Source: an uncultured Dysgonomonas sp.
GTDB lineage: Bacteria; Bacteroidota; Bacteroidia; Bacteroidales; Dysgonomonadaceae
Direction of reading: 5' to 3'
DNA: 64,000 nt
NCBI GenBank assembly: GCA_937995835.1
Contig: CALKIV010000002.1
Location: 1 to 64,000 of the forward strand
How positions within the stretch are numbered: position 1 is the first letter of the stretch; every line of letters starts with the position of its first letter. The position numbers and the translations under genes are program-made. Under the pieces are notes generated by a model. That model had not been told where the DNA came from. It ran no database searches and worked only from the letters and a program-made list of their open reading frames with translations. Shown piece by piece: positions 34,290 through 43,229 of this stretch.

Positions 34290-34429
34290 TCTATACAATA
34301 TCTTAGAAAGTGTAAATTAACAGCTTTTTTATGACAATTACAGATATACTAACAAACAATTACAAAACACTGATATAGATTATTTCTCTCAGATCACAAA
34401 GTTTATTTTTTCGTATTAAAAAGATATTG

Positions 34430-34437
34430 TATCTTTG
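34430..34437 (+). promoter_or_regulatory. -7 promoter element of the GH28 gene
   Basis: TATCTTTG matches TAnnTTTG exactly, 52 bases before the ATG at 34490. A T-rich TTTATTTTTT lies at the -33 region. Confidence 0.5.
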
Positions 34438-34489
34438 GCAATTCTATAAACCAATGATAAACAGACAATTGAAATATTAATTTTAACCA

Positions 34490-35929
34490 ATGATTTTTAT
34501 GCGAAAAAGAAATGTTTTTGTAGCAATAATCTCACTTTGCAGTTTATTGTTAGCCACAAGTTGCTCTACAAACAAACAGACAGCAAGTGATTCTCCATGG
34601 GATCAGCTAGATTCGCTTTTAGCTCGAATACAAGCTCCTCAATTCCCTGATAAAGATTTTAAAGTAACAGACTTTGGTGCTGTGGGAGATGGAAAAACGA
34701 ACTGTAGCGATGCTTTCAAGAAAGCTATTGAAGCTTGCAACAACGAGGGTGGAGGACGTGTAGTGGTACCTGCAGGTAGATTCTATACTGGACCGATTTA
34801 TCTAAAAAGCAACGTAAATCTTCATCTTGAAGAAGGAGCAACGATTGCTTTCTCAACCAATCCGAAAGACTATTTACCATTAGTATACACTCGTTGGGAA
34901 GGTGTAGAATTGATGAATTACTCTCCACTGATCTATTCTTTTGAAGAAAAGAATATTGCCATCACTGGTAAAGGAACATTAGATGGATGTGCAACTAGCG
35001 AAAACTGGTGGCCGTGGAAAGGAAAAACTGCTTATGGATGGAAAGAAGGCATGGAACACCAAAACTCAGAAGGAAGACGCCCTGCCCTATTCGAAATGGG
35101 AGAAAAAGGTATGCCTGTGGCTGAAAGAGTCTTTGGAGAAGGCTTCTACCTACGCCCACAATTCGTACAGCCATATAAATGCGAAAATATCTTGATAGAA
35201 GGAGTTACAATCACAAATTCTCCAATGTGGATACTAAATCCTGTACTATGCACAAATCTAACTATCCAAGGTGTGCACGTAAACAGTGAAGGTCCTAATA
35301 CAGATGGATGCGACCCTGAGTCTTGCAAAGATGTATTAATAAAAGACTGCTATTTCAATACCGGAGACGATTGTATTGCTATCAAATCAGGAAGAAACGC
35401 TGACGGTAGACGCATTGGTGTGCCTTCTGAAAACATTATCATCCAAGGATGCTCGATGGTTAATGGACACGGAGGCGTTGTGATGGGTAGCGAAATATCT
35501 GGAGGTGTACGTAACTTGTTTGCTGAAGATTGCAAGATGAGCAGCCCACTTCTTGACAGAGCACTACGTATCAAGACTAGTTCGAACAGAGGTGGAACAA
35601 TAGAAAATATCTACATGAGAAATGTTGAAGTTGGTCAAATCAAAGAAGAGGCCATCATCATTACTATGTTCTACGAAGATAAAGGCGAGTTTATGCCAAC
35701 CATCAGAAATATACAAGTTGATAATTTGACTGTTAAACAAGGTGGTAAGATTGGTATCAGAATGGAAGCTTATGCTGAATCACCAATCACAGGGGTTCGC
35801 TTGAACAATGTAAATATCGAGACTTCAGAAAAGCCATATCAGATGAAGAATGTAAAAGGCATCACATTTGACAATGTAAAGGTTAACGGAGAGTTACTTT
35901 CTGTTAATGATTTGGTGATAGAAGAGTAA
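34490..35929 (+). CDS. GH28 glycoside hydrolase (polygalacturonase-like) lipoprotein
   Basis: The 479-residue protein has a lipoprotein signal (lipobox LATSC, Cys about residue 25), so it is surface or periplasm anchored. A right-handed beta-helix follows with all GH28 active-site blocks: NTDG (N270), GDDC (G292-C295), GHGG (H327) and RIK (R360-K362). GH28 enzymes cleave galacturonic-acid linkages in pectin. The N-terminal DFGAVGDGKTNCSDAF is the usual pectate-lyase-like entry. It has its own promoter and terminator and no PUL (SusCD) neighbours, so it may be a solitary enzyme. Exact pectin substrate is unknown. Confidence 0.92.
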   Translation: MIFMRKRNVFVAIISLCSLLLATSCSTNKQTASDSPWDQLDSLLARIQAPQFPDKDFKVTDFGAVGDGKTNCSDAFKKAIEACNNEGGGRVVVPAGRFYTGPIYLKSNVNLHLEEGATIAFSTNPKDYLPLVYTRWEGVELMNYSPLIYSFEEKNIAITGKGTLDGCATSENWWPWKGKTAYGWKEGMEHQNSEGRRPALFEMGEKGMPVAERVFGEGFYLRPQFVQPYKCENILIEGVTITNSPMWILNPVLCTNLTIQGVHVNSEGPNTDGCDPESCKDVLIKDCYFNTGDDCIAIKSGRNADGRRIGVPSENIIIQGCSMVNGHGGVVMGSEISGGVRNLFAEDCKMSSPLLDRALRIKTSSNRGGTIENIYMRNVEVGQIKEEAIIITMFYEDKGEFMPTIRNIQVDNLTVKQGGKIGIRMEAYAESPITGVRLNNVNIETSEKPYQMKNVKGITFDNVKVNGELLSVNDLVIEE

Positions 35930-35953
35930 GCTCTTATATCTCAAATAAATGAT

Positions 35954-35989
35954 AAAACAGGTTGTAATAAGGATATTACAACCTGTTTT
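35954..35989. terminator. Bidirectional terminator between the GH28 gene and fucP
   Basis: AAAACAGGTTGTAATA (35954-35969) and TATTACAACCTGTTTT (35974-35989) form a perfect 16-bp stem with loop AGGA between convergent genes. Confidence 0.9.
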
Positions 35990-36004
35990 ATATTATCTAT
36001 CATC

Positions 36005-37327
36005 TTATTCTTTTATTTTACTACCTATAAAACCAAAAAAGGAAATATAAGCAAAACAGATCAGAGGAACAACGAAGCCTATATTCATCTGTTCTTCTCC
36101 TAAATATCCCATCAGCATGGGAGCAATAGCTCCTCCAACTATCATAAGAACCAATATAGAAGAGCCTGTTTTAGTCTTTGCCCCTAGCTTTCTTAGTGCT
36201 AAAGCGAATATAGTAGGGAACATGATAGACATAAACAAATAACAAGCTATCAAGGCTATAATTCCAAAGCGATCGTGCAAAAGGGACACAAATAGCATCA
36301 ACACAGTATTAATCAAAGCAAAGATTCCTAACACCTTACTAGCATCTATCTTTTTCATCGCCAGACTACCCACAAAACGTCCCACGGCAAAAAGGCTCAT
36401 ACCTCCTAATCCGAGCAACAATCCCCCTTGCAATTCATTAATACCTAGTCCCTCCACTTCTCTACAATAATTTATAAAGAAACTACCAATGCCTGTTTGC
36501 GCTGCTACATACATAAACTGCGCAATCACTGCCAAGACGAAATGACGCTGCTTCCAAAGAGGTTTTTCTGCTGATCTTTCATCCAAATCAGTACTATCTT
36601 CCACTGAAATTTCCGGTAACTTTGTGAAAAGAAATAAAATAAGGACCAAAACGACAAGCACTCCTAGCCCGGCGTAAGGTACTATCAATGCAGAGTTGTC
36701 CGTAACACTTTCTTCCACAATTTTAGCTACAGACACTGCTACTTCTCCCGATCCTGTAAAAACCTTACCAAGAGCGTCAAAAAGTAGCTCTATGATGGAT
36801 TTGTCAGATTCATTCTTAAAAATTAATATAGAGCCTACCAAAGGGCCACATATCCAACCTAAAGCATTGAAGGTCTGTGCTAAATTAATTCTACTTGCTG
36901 ATGTCTCAGGAGGACCTAAAACAATAGTATAGGGGTTTGCCACAGTTTCTAAGCAAGTTAATCCTGCAAACAGAATCAGTAATCCGAGCAAAAACGCCCA
37001 AAACTCATTGATATCCACTGCCGGAATAAAGCAGAAAGCACCTATAGCGAACAAACTAAGGCCTACAATAATACCTCTCTTATATCCATATAAACGAGCA
37101 ATGACACCTGCAGGAAGAGCCATTAGAAAATATGCTCCGTAAGCAGACATTTGCACAGCTGCAGATTGAGTTTTAGAAAGTTGTAATGAATCTTGAAAAT
37201 GTGCATTCAGTATATCAAGCAAGCTATGTGCAAAGCCCCACATAAAAAACAAGCTTGTAACCAGTATAAAAGGGAAAGCATAATTCTGCCCTTGAGGACC
37301 GACAAAAAGAGATTCTTTGTTTTTCAT
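36005..37327 (-). CDS. fucP: L-fucose:H+ symporter FucP-type MFS transporter
   Basis: The 440-residue MFS protein has twelve membrane helices. The start NYAFPFILVTSLFFMWGFAHSLLDILNAHFQ is the FucP family opening (quoted here only in idea; its FMWG and LDILN parts are characteristic), and GPPETSASRINLAQTFNALG further on is another family block. An insertion in the middle loop contains KVFTGSGEVAVSVAK. FucP imports L-fucose with protons; close relatives carry glucose/galactose. A terminator separates it from fucI, so the two are likely separate transcripts. Kinase and aldolase genes of the pathway are not in the window. Confidence 0.85.
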   Translation of the reverse strand: MKNKESLFVGPQGQNYAFPFILVTSLFFMWGFAHSLLDILNAHFQDSLQLSKTQSAAVQMSAYGAYFLMALPAGVIARLYGYKRGIIVGLSLFAIGAFCFIPAVDINEFWAFLLGLLILFAGLTCLETVANPYTIVLGPPETSASRINLAQTFNALGWICGPLVGSILIFKNESDKSIIELLFDALGKVFTGSGEVAVSVAKIVEESVTDNSALIVPYAGLGVLVVLVLILFLFTKLPEISVEDSTDLDERSAEKPLWKQRHFVLAVIAQFMYVAAQTGIGSFFINYCREVEGLGINELQGGLLLGLGGMSLFAVGRFVGSLAMKKIDASKVLGIFALINTVLMLFVSLLHDRFGIIALIACYLFMSIMFPTIFALALRKLGAKTKTGSSILVLMIVGGAIAPMLMGYLGEEQMNIGFVVPLICFAYISFFGFIGSKIKE

Positions 37328-37483
37328 TATTTTTGGGTATTATTTTCTTACTCACAATAGAAGAGCAATAGATTTAAGTTCGTAGAGCTATTTAGGTGTC
37401 CATCCAAGCACAACTATCACTGCAAGCTACGGTTTTTTGGAATACAATATTAAATACTTGCATTTAATCATAAGGTTGAAGAT

Positions 37484-37526
37484 AAAAAAACTTGACAGAT
37501 AATTCAAGTAGAATTATTCTGCCAAG
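37484..37526 (-). terminator. Terminator after fucI
   Basis: On the minus strand, CTTGGCAGAATAATTC pairs with GAATTATCTGTCAAG around loop TACTT, with one mismatch and one bulge, followed by TTTTTTT. It lies between fucI and fucP. Confidence 0.75.
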
Positions 37527-37542
37527 CTCTTTTTAGTATATT

Positions 37543-39333
37543 TTATTTATAAAGTGGACCGTACACTTCACATGCACGATAATCAGCACCTTCTTTGTCT
37601 GTTCCAAACAAACCCCATACATTTGGCCTATAGATGTCTTTATCAGCCACATTGTGCATATTCACAGGGATTCTCAACATCGCAGCTAATGTGATCAAAT
37701 CAGCTCCGATATGTCCTGCACTAATCGCTCCGTGGTTGGCACCCCAATTAGCCATTACAGAATATACATCTTTGAAGTTATCTTTAGCAGCATCCAAACG
37801 AGGAGCGAACCAAGTTGTTGGCCATCCCTTATCTGTGCGATCGTCCAATATTTTATGAACAGCAGGATCCAACTCCACAGTCCAACCTTCTGCAATTTGC
37901 AATACAGGTCCTTGTCCTTTCACTAAATTCAAGCGAGCCATTGTACAAGGCATTCCTCCTTTAGTCAAGAATTTAGAAGAAAATCCTCCTCCTCTGAAAT
38001 AACCACGATTGGCAGGAACCCACGATGTGGCATCCAAACATGCTTGAGCTTCCTCATCTGTTATATCCCAGAAAGGCTTCATAGTTGGATTACCTTGAGC
38101 ATCGCTTTGCTGTCCACTACCATCTAATGTAGCAGCCCCTGAATTGATCAAGTGAATCATACCATGTTGCGCAACACCTTCTAGCGTTTTTCCCGTCACT
38201 CTTTTTACTGATTCAGGACTCCAATAGGTACGCACGTCTGCAAAAATTTGAGCATTATTAGTCAACAGATAACCAAACAGCATTGTAATACCATTAAGCG
38301 CATCATTCTCTGTTGCTAAGATATGTGGTGCACGTCTTCCGTTCCAGTCGAAAGACGAATTTAGAATTGCTTCTGTAAAGTCGCCATTCGGATAAAAGTC
38401 CGTCCACTGACGCTGTCCCTGAAAACCTCCGGCAATAGCATTGTGCCCAAGTGCTTCTTCTCCAAAGCCCATCTCCTTGAGTTTAGGATTTCCTATCATT
38501 AAGTCGCGAACGATAAGCGTCATCTTCACGCTAAACTCCCAATCCTTAGCTCTTTCTTCATCCGTCTTCTTCAGCTTATCAGTATTAATTGTATCTACAA
38601 CCTCTTTGCAGTTGGCTTTTGTCCATGCATAAGCTTTTTGGAATTCTTCTTTGTCATAAATTCCAAGCTCCATTCGACGAATAATTTCTACCTCGTCGAT
38701 AGACTCACTGCGCATACCTAAATACTCTTGCAAGAATTCAGGATTGACAATAGAGCCAGCTATACCCATACACATTCCACCTATTCCTAAGTAAGATTTT
38801 CCTCGCATAGTGGAAACTGCCAAAGCTCCTTTAGCAAAGCGGATCAATTTTTCTCTAACATCCTCTGGCATTGTTGTATCAGTAGCATCTTGCACATGCT
38901 CTCCGTAAATACCAAATGCAGGCAATCCTTTTTGAGCATGCGCAGCCAAAACCGCTGCTAAATATACAGCTCCCGGACGCTCTGTTCCATTAAAGCCCCA
39001 AACAGCTTTCACGGTGTGCGGATCCATATCCATTGTCTCACTACCATAGCACCAACAAGGCGTAACTGTTATGGTAACGCCAACACCTTCTTTTCTGAAT
39101 TTTTCTTCACACGCAGCACTCTCTGCTACACGGCCAATTGTTGAGTCTGAGATCACACACTGAACAGGTGTTCCATCAGGATATTTTAGTGTGGATGATA
39201 GTAAATTTTCTACACTCCTTGCCATATTCATGGTCTGATCTTCGAGAGATTCACGCACACCTCCCATACGTCCGTCAATAACAGGACGGATTCCTATTTT
39301 AGGCCAATCGCCTTTAAATCTGTTTGCACTCAT
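37543..39333 (-). CDS. fucI: L-fucose isomerase
   Basis: The 596-residue length matches FucI, which converts L-fucose to L-fuculose (and D-arabinose to D-ribulose) using Mn2+. Strong family blocks: RPVIDGRMGGVRESLE near the N-terminus, CWCYGSETMDMDP, ATENDALNGITMLFGYLL with the metal Glu and Asp, and NWGANHGAISAGHIGADL with the metal-binding His region. It is divergent from an AraC-type regulator. Catabolic partners fucK and fucA are not present nearby, so the pathway must be completed elsewhere or the enzyme may serve another aldose. Confidence 0.95.
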   Translation of the reverse strand: MSANRFKGDWPKIGIRPVIDGRMGGVRESLEDQTMNMARSVENLLSSTLKYPDGTPVQCVISDSTIGRVAESAACEEKFRKEGVGVTITVTPCWCYGSETMDMDPHTVKAVWGFNGTERPGAVYLAAVLAAHAQKGLPAFGIYGEHVQDATDTTMPEDVREKLIRFAKGALAVSTMRGKSYLGIGGMCMGIAGSIVNPEFLQEYLGMRSESIDEVEIIRRMELGIYDKEEFQKAYAWTKANCKEVVDTINTDKLKKTDEERAKDWEFSVKMTLIVRDLMIGNPKLKEMGFGEEALGHNAIAGGFQGQRQWTDFYPNGDFTEAILNSSFDWNGRRAPHILATENDALNGITMLFGYLLTNNAQIFADVRTYWSPESVKRVTGKTLEGVAQHGMIHLINSGAATLDGSGQQSDAQGNPTMKPFWDITDEEAQACLDATSWVPANRGYFRGGGFSSKFLTKGGMPCTMARLNLVKGQGPVLQIAEGWTVELDPAVHKILDDRTDKGWPTTWFAPRLDAAKDNFKDVYSVMANWGANHGAISAGHIGADLITLAAMLRIPVNMHNVADKDIYRPNVWGLFGTDKEGADYRACEVYGPLYK

Positions 39334-39410
39334 AAAATAATTGATATTATGTTTTTCTTGAATATAAAATTCAGTTCTTTATTTACAGCATGGTATAACC
39401 CAAAGCTAGC

Positions 39411-39418
39411 GTTTTTTT
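39411..39418 (-). promoter_or_regulatory. -7 promoter element of fucI
   Basis: The minus strand reads TAGCTTTG, matching TAnnTTTG, 78 bases before the fucI start in the divergent gap with the AraC-type gene. Confidence 0.45.
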
Positions 39419-39507
39419 TCGAAAACAAACACTAAATAATCGGCATCAATATTGTACTTTATCGACATCCAAAAATGAATAAGTGCATAACAGTCTGTAA
39501 ATCTTTA

Positions 39508-39515
39508 TATATTTG
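39508..39515 (+). promoter_or_regulatory. -7 promoter element of the AraC-type regulator
   Basis: TATATTTG matches TAnnTTTG, 27 bases before the regulator ATG. Confidence 0.45.
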
Positions 39516-39542
39516 TAATCACAACAAATTAAATACCGACAG

Positions 39543-40403
39543 ATGGTAATAGAAAAAGAATTGAATCTCACCTTATTGAATATTGGATTTATAGAGCCCA
39601 ATGAGCAATGGAATTGGAACGATGTGTGTAGTCCTTTTGCCAGAGTTTATTACGTCACAGCCGGCACTGCTAAAATTAAAATGGGAGATAAAACTTTTGA
39701 CCTCTACCCTAATAAGTTATATTTAATCCCACCATTTACCCTCCATAGTAATAAAAGTATAGGACTATTTCATCATTACTATGTGCACTTTCATGAAAGA
39801 ACAATCCGAAGAGAGTCTATTTTTGACAAGTATAATTTCCCTCTAGAAGTACCTGCTTCAAGGCTTCATTTAGACCTGATGGATAGATTATTGACTATCA
39901 ACCCTGAGCGTGACTTGCAAAACATTGATCCTCAAGCATACGACAATCCACATACGATTTCTCATTATATTGCCGATAATACAAAGTTGCCTTTACATTC
40001 TCTAATAGAAACTCAGGGAATTTTATCTCAACTTATTGCGTCTTTCTTTATGGGAGCTAGTACTAAAACACGAAATAAGGACAGCAGAATAGTCAAGTGT
40101 CTACAATATATCCATGAAAACATTGATCAAAATCTCACAATACCCATCTTAGCAAATATTGCCTGTGTGTCTGAAGATCACTTCATACGTCTTTTTAAGG
40201 CCAATCTAAAGCGCACTCCACTTCAGTACATCAATGCTAAAAAGATGGAACACATCCAGTTGTTGCTAATCTCAACTGATGATCCGATTCAAGATATTGC
40301 ACATCATCTTTCGATTGATAACATCTCGTATTTCAATCGTCTATTTAAACAGCATACAGGCTTCACCCCTAGCGAGTATAGAAAAGAATATCGTGATAGT
40401 TAG
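39543..40403 (+). CDS. AraC-family transcription regulator, probable fucose regulator
   Basis: The 286-residue protein has an N-terminal cupin-like sensing domain (about residues 20-100, with LYLIPPFTLHS) and a C-terminal double helix-turn-helix of AraC type (about 190-285). The second helix-turn-helix block IQDIAHHLSIDNISYFNRLFK..TGFTPSEYR is the conserved AraC signature. It is divergent from fucI, the classic position of a local activator, so control of fucI and perhaps fucP by L-fucose or a metabolite is likely. It ends convergently with the GNAT gene, the stop codons overlapping. Confidence 0.9.
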   Translation: MVIEKELNLTLLNIGFIEPNEQWNWNDVCSPFARVYYVTAGTAKIKMGDKTFDLYPNKLYLIPPFTLHSNKSIGLFHHYYVHFHERTIRRESIFDKYNFPLEVPASRLHLDLMDRLLTINPERDLQNIDPQAYDNPHTISHYIADNTKLPLHSLIETQGILSQLIASFFMGASTKTRNKDSRIVKCLQYIHENIDQNLTIPILANIACVSEDHFIRLFKANLKRTPLQYINAKKMEHIQLLLISTDDPIQDIAHHLSIDNISYFNRLFKQHTGFTPSEYRKEYRDS

Positions 40404-40831
40404 TTTTTTATCTCCAAGCGAAAAACTGTAGTATCACGTTTTACAAAGCCACATGCATCATAGAGTTTATGAGCAGCAACTCTTATTGGATTTGATGTAA
40501 GATCTATTTTTTCCAAACCTTCGGCTTTTGCAAAGTCAATAACAGCATCCATCATCTGTCTTGCCACTCCTCTGCCTCGCGCAGCTGAATCAACAATCAC
40601 ATCTTCTATTCGCCCTTTTCTGCCTGAAGGCATTTCATTGATAATCAGTGTAACCGTACCGACAATCTCATCATCAAGCTCTGCCAAAAACAGATTAACA
40701 TCTTCTCTATCTATCATCTTCTCAAGATACGCCTCGGATGGAGCTTTTAGATCCTCTGCTAGTTGTGGCATTAGCCTTTCGAAGGCTACAACCACACGCT
40801 GAGTCATCTCTTCTACTTTATATATTTTCAT
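40400..40831 (-). CDS. GNAT-family N-acetyltransferase
   Basis: The 143-residue single-domain protein has the GNAT acetyl-CoA-binding motif A: DVIVDSAARGRGVARQMMDAV, containing RGRGVA, preceded by a beta-strand GTVTLIIN. The final strand has LYDACGFVKRDTTVFR, typical of motif B. Substrate is not predictable from the sequence. The stop overlaps the convergent AraC-type gene by 4 bases. Confidence 0.9.
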   Translation of the reverse strand: MKIYKVEEMTQRVVVAFERLMPQLAEDLKAPSEAYLEKMIDREDVNLFLAELDDEIVGTVTLIINEMPSGRKGRIEDVIVDSAARGRGVARQMMDAVIDFAKAEGLEKIDLTSNPIRVAAHKLYDACGFVKRDTTVFRLEIKN

Positions 40832-40862
40832 TTTTATGATTTAAGCTTAAACTTACATGAGT

Positions 40863-40898
40863 AAAAAAATAAGGGAGCCATATAAGAATGGCTCCCTT
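40863..40898 (-). terminator. Terminator of the inositol-lipid operon
   Basis: AAGGGAGCCAT (40871-40881) and ATGGCTCCCTT (40888-40898) form an 11-bp stem with a 6-base loop. On the minus strand it lies 33 bases after the inositol-phosphate synthase stop and is followed by a T run. Confidence 0.85.
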
Positions 40899-40931
40899 AA
40901 GTTATCATTTATTTACTAAATGCTAATGAAA

Positions 40932-42230
40932 TTAGTCGATAAAATCGATTGTTGTTTCACCTAACATTTGGCGTAAAGTATTTTTTAACTTCACATATTG
41001 AATGAACAAGTCATGCTCTGCAATCTTTTCTGGCTCGTGCATTGGGCTCTTCAAGTAGAATGATAGCCAATCTTGGATACCAAACATACCAGCACGGTGT
41101 GCTAAGTCCATGAACAATACTAAGTCAAGACATAGTGGAGCTGCAAGAATTGAGTCACGGCATAGGAAGTCTACTTTCAACTGCATAGGATATCCCATCC
41201 ATCCTGTGATGTCGATGTTATCCCATCCTTCTTTATTATCACCACGTGGTGGATAATAGTTGATACGAACTTTATGGTAGTAATCTTTATAAAGCTCTGG
41301 ATATAATTCCGGTTGAAGAATATTATCAATAACTGAAAGTTTTGATTCTTCTTTTGTTTTGAATGATCCTGGATCGTCAAGAACTTCACCATCACGGTTA
41401 CCCAAGATGTTTGTAGAGAACCATCCTTCAAGACCTAACATACGAGTTTTGATCATTGGAGCAAGAACAGTTTTCAACATTGTTTGACCAGTCTTGAAGT
41501 CTTTTCCTGCGATAGGCACTTGATGTTTGTCTGCCATTTCCCACATAGCTGGGATATCCACTGTAAGGTTAGGAGCACCATTGATGTACCCAACGTTTTC
41601 AGCTAAAGCAGCATAAGCATAAATATTAGATGGAGCAATTGCAGGATGATTTTCTTTCATTCCTTTTTCAAAAGCTGCCAATGTCTTATGAACATCTCCA
41701 AGTGGAGTAAATACTTCTGTACTACCACACCAAATCATCATCAAACGATCACATCCATTTTCTTTTTTGAAATTGCGGATATCTTCTCTTACTTGTTCCA
41801 TCAAATCCCATTTTGTAGGAGCTGACTTCACCCAAGTACCGTGTAGACGTTTTACGAATTCTTGATCAAATACTGCTTTCATAGGTTTGATAGCAGCTAG
41901 TTCATCTTTCACATTGTTCAAGTGTTTTTCATCCAACACTTTTGCATAAGCAGATGCTTCATATAGATTTTCTTCAAATAGATCCCATCCTCCGAAAACC
42001 ATGTCCTTCATGTCTGCTAAAGGCACAGCATCTTTAATTTTAGGGAATCGGTTTTCTTCCCTTTTACCTAGGCGCATAGTCGCCAATTGTGTGATTGAAC
42101 CGATTGGCACACCTGCACCCTTACGAGCTAGTAATGTACCTGCAATAAAAGTGGATGAAACGGCTCCACCAATTCCGACAACAAGAACACCAAGTTTTCC
42201 TTTGGCTTCTTTAATTTGAACTTTTCCCAT
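40932..42230 (-). CDS. myo-Inositol-1(3)-phosphate synthase
   Basis: The 432-residue protein is an inositol-3-phosphate synthase (MIPS), which cyclises glucose-6-phosphate with NAD+ to inositol phosphate, the first step of inositol-lipid synthesis. The NAD-binding segment GVLVVGIGGAVSSTF is near the N-terminus. SNIYAYAALAENVGYINGAPN and GKDFKTGQTMLKTVLAPM are strong MIPS blocks; the Lys in the latter is catalytic in the family. It is the last gene of the cluster, 262 bases after the HAD gene, so it may also have its own promoter. A terminator follows. Confidence 0.95.
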   Translation of the reverse strand: MGKVQIKEAKGKLGVLVVGIGGAVSSTFIAGTLLARKGAGVPIGSITQLATMRLGKREENRFPKIKDAVPLADMKDMVFGGWDLFEENLYEASAYAKVLDEKHLNNVKDELAAIKPMKAVFDQEFVKRLHGTWVKSAPTKWDLMEQVREDIRNFKKENGCDRLMMIWCGSTEVFTPLGDVHKTLAAFEKGMKENHPAIAPSNIYAYAALAENVGYINGAPNLTVDIPAMWEMADKHQVPIAGKDFKTGQTMLKTVLAPMIKTRMLGLEGWFSTNILGNRDGEVLDDPGSFKTKEESKLSVIDNILQPELYPELYKDYYHKVRINYYPPRGDNKEGWDNIDITGWMGYPMQLKVDFLCRDSILAAPLCLDLVLFMDLAHRAGMFGIQDWLSFYLKSPMHEPEKIAEHDLFIQYVKLKNTLRQMLGETTIDFID

Positions 42231-42492
42231 TTTTGTTTTTTAGTTTAAAATTTTTCTGCAACCCGCAGCATCCTTTTAACACGACCGTTTGGAGTAATAC
42301 ATATACATTGGGAAATGTATGTAGACTGCTGAAAACGATCTGTATAATAAAATCACTTTGATAATAATGCTACTTTATTTTGTTCTTCCAACCCGGACTT
42401 TTCTGTTAAGTGCTATTTTGAACAAGCGCTCAACTTCCATTATTAAAGTATGACACATCATCAACGCGACGTTTATTATCATTTCGACGAAC

Positions 42493-43218
42493 TTATGACA
42501 GCTTAAAGATCTCTTCTAGCTCCACAAAATCCGTTATTACAACATCTGCCGTTGCAGATTCGTTGTCTTTGCCCCATCCTTGACCTTTCAGCCAAATAGT
42601 TTTACAAGCATTTTTTTGGGCAGGTATTATATCTTTTTCATAGGAATCTCCTATCACAACAATACTTTCGGCAGGTAATCCTAGGGCTTCAACACCTAGT
42701 GTAAAGATTTTAGGATCCGGCTTTCTCACCCCCACAACTGCTGACTCGATGATCTGATCAAAGAAATCTAACAACTTGAAGTCACCAAGCACCGCTTGGA
42801 CATTGCCATAGAAATTTGAGACCAACACCATTGGATACTTTTCTTTCAAAGATTTGAGCAATGGTATTTCTTTAGATATAATTTCTCTAGCGAAGGTATA
42901 GCATTGTTTCGATATTCCAATAGAATATTCTTCTGTTTTCTTTCCTTCTGTTAAAAAACCTTTATCGATCAAATACTCTATTTGTATCTTGATCTTCTTT
43001 TGGAGCAACACATGAAAGTTATCTTCCGGCAAGATCACTAAATTAGTGGCTAAGAATCGCTCTGCATGCACATAAGCTTCTTTAAACTGTTCCTTAGACA
43101 CTGGCACTTCATGTGCTTGATAGGCATCCCAGATAACCCAAGCCCAATGCTCGCCATTGCTATCTATCGTTCCTCCATAGTCAAAGATTATTCCTTTGAT
43201 CTGTTCTACTTCAAACAT
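42493..43218 (-). CDS. HAD-superfamily hydrolase of the inositol-lipid cluster
   Basis: The 241-residue protein has HAD motif I FDYGGT with nucleophile Asp13. The usual acid/base residue two positions later is Gly15 instead of Asp. Motif II is LVSNFYGN and motif IV is VIGDSYEKDI. In the related B. thetaiotaomicron inositol cluster, a HAD protein is proposed to dephosphorylate phosphatidylinositol phosphate, which is the likely role here. A DxG motif is seen in several active HAD hydrolases, so activity is still plausible. It lies 11 bases after the CDP-alcohol transferase gene. Confidence 0.8.
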   Translation of the reverse strand: MFEVEQIKGIIFDYGGTIDSNGEHWAWVIWDAYQAHEVPVSKEQFKEAYVHAERFLATNLVILPEDNFHVLLQKKIKIQIEYLIDKGFLTEGKKTEEYSIGISKQCYTFAREIISKEIPLLKSLKEKYPMVLVSNFYGNVQAVLGDFKLLDFFDQIIESAVVGVRKPDPKIFTLGVEALGLPAESIVVIGDSYEKDIIPAQKNACKTIWLKGQGWGKDNESATADVVITDFVELEEIFKLS

Positions 43219-43229
43219 CTACTTTTCGT

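Noticed and set aside
36005..39333. One fucI-fucP operon
   Set aside because: A good terminator lies between the two genes at 37484-37526.
42241..42492. 252-base gap before the inositol-phosphate synthase as a small gene or riboswitch
   Set aside because: It holds only a small ATACATT/AATGTAT hairpin near 42303-42320 and no promoter match or reading frame I can support.
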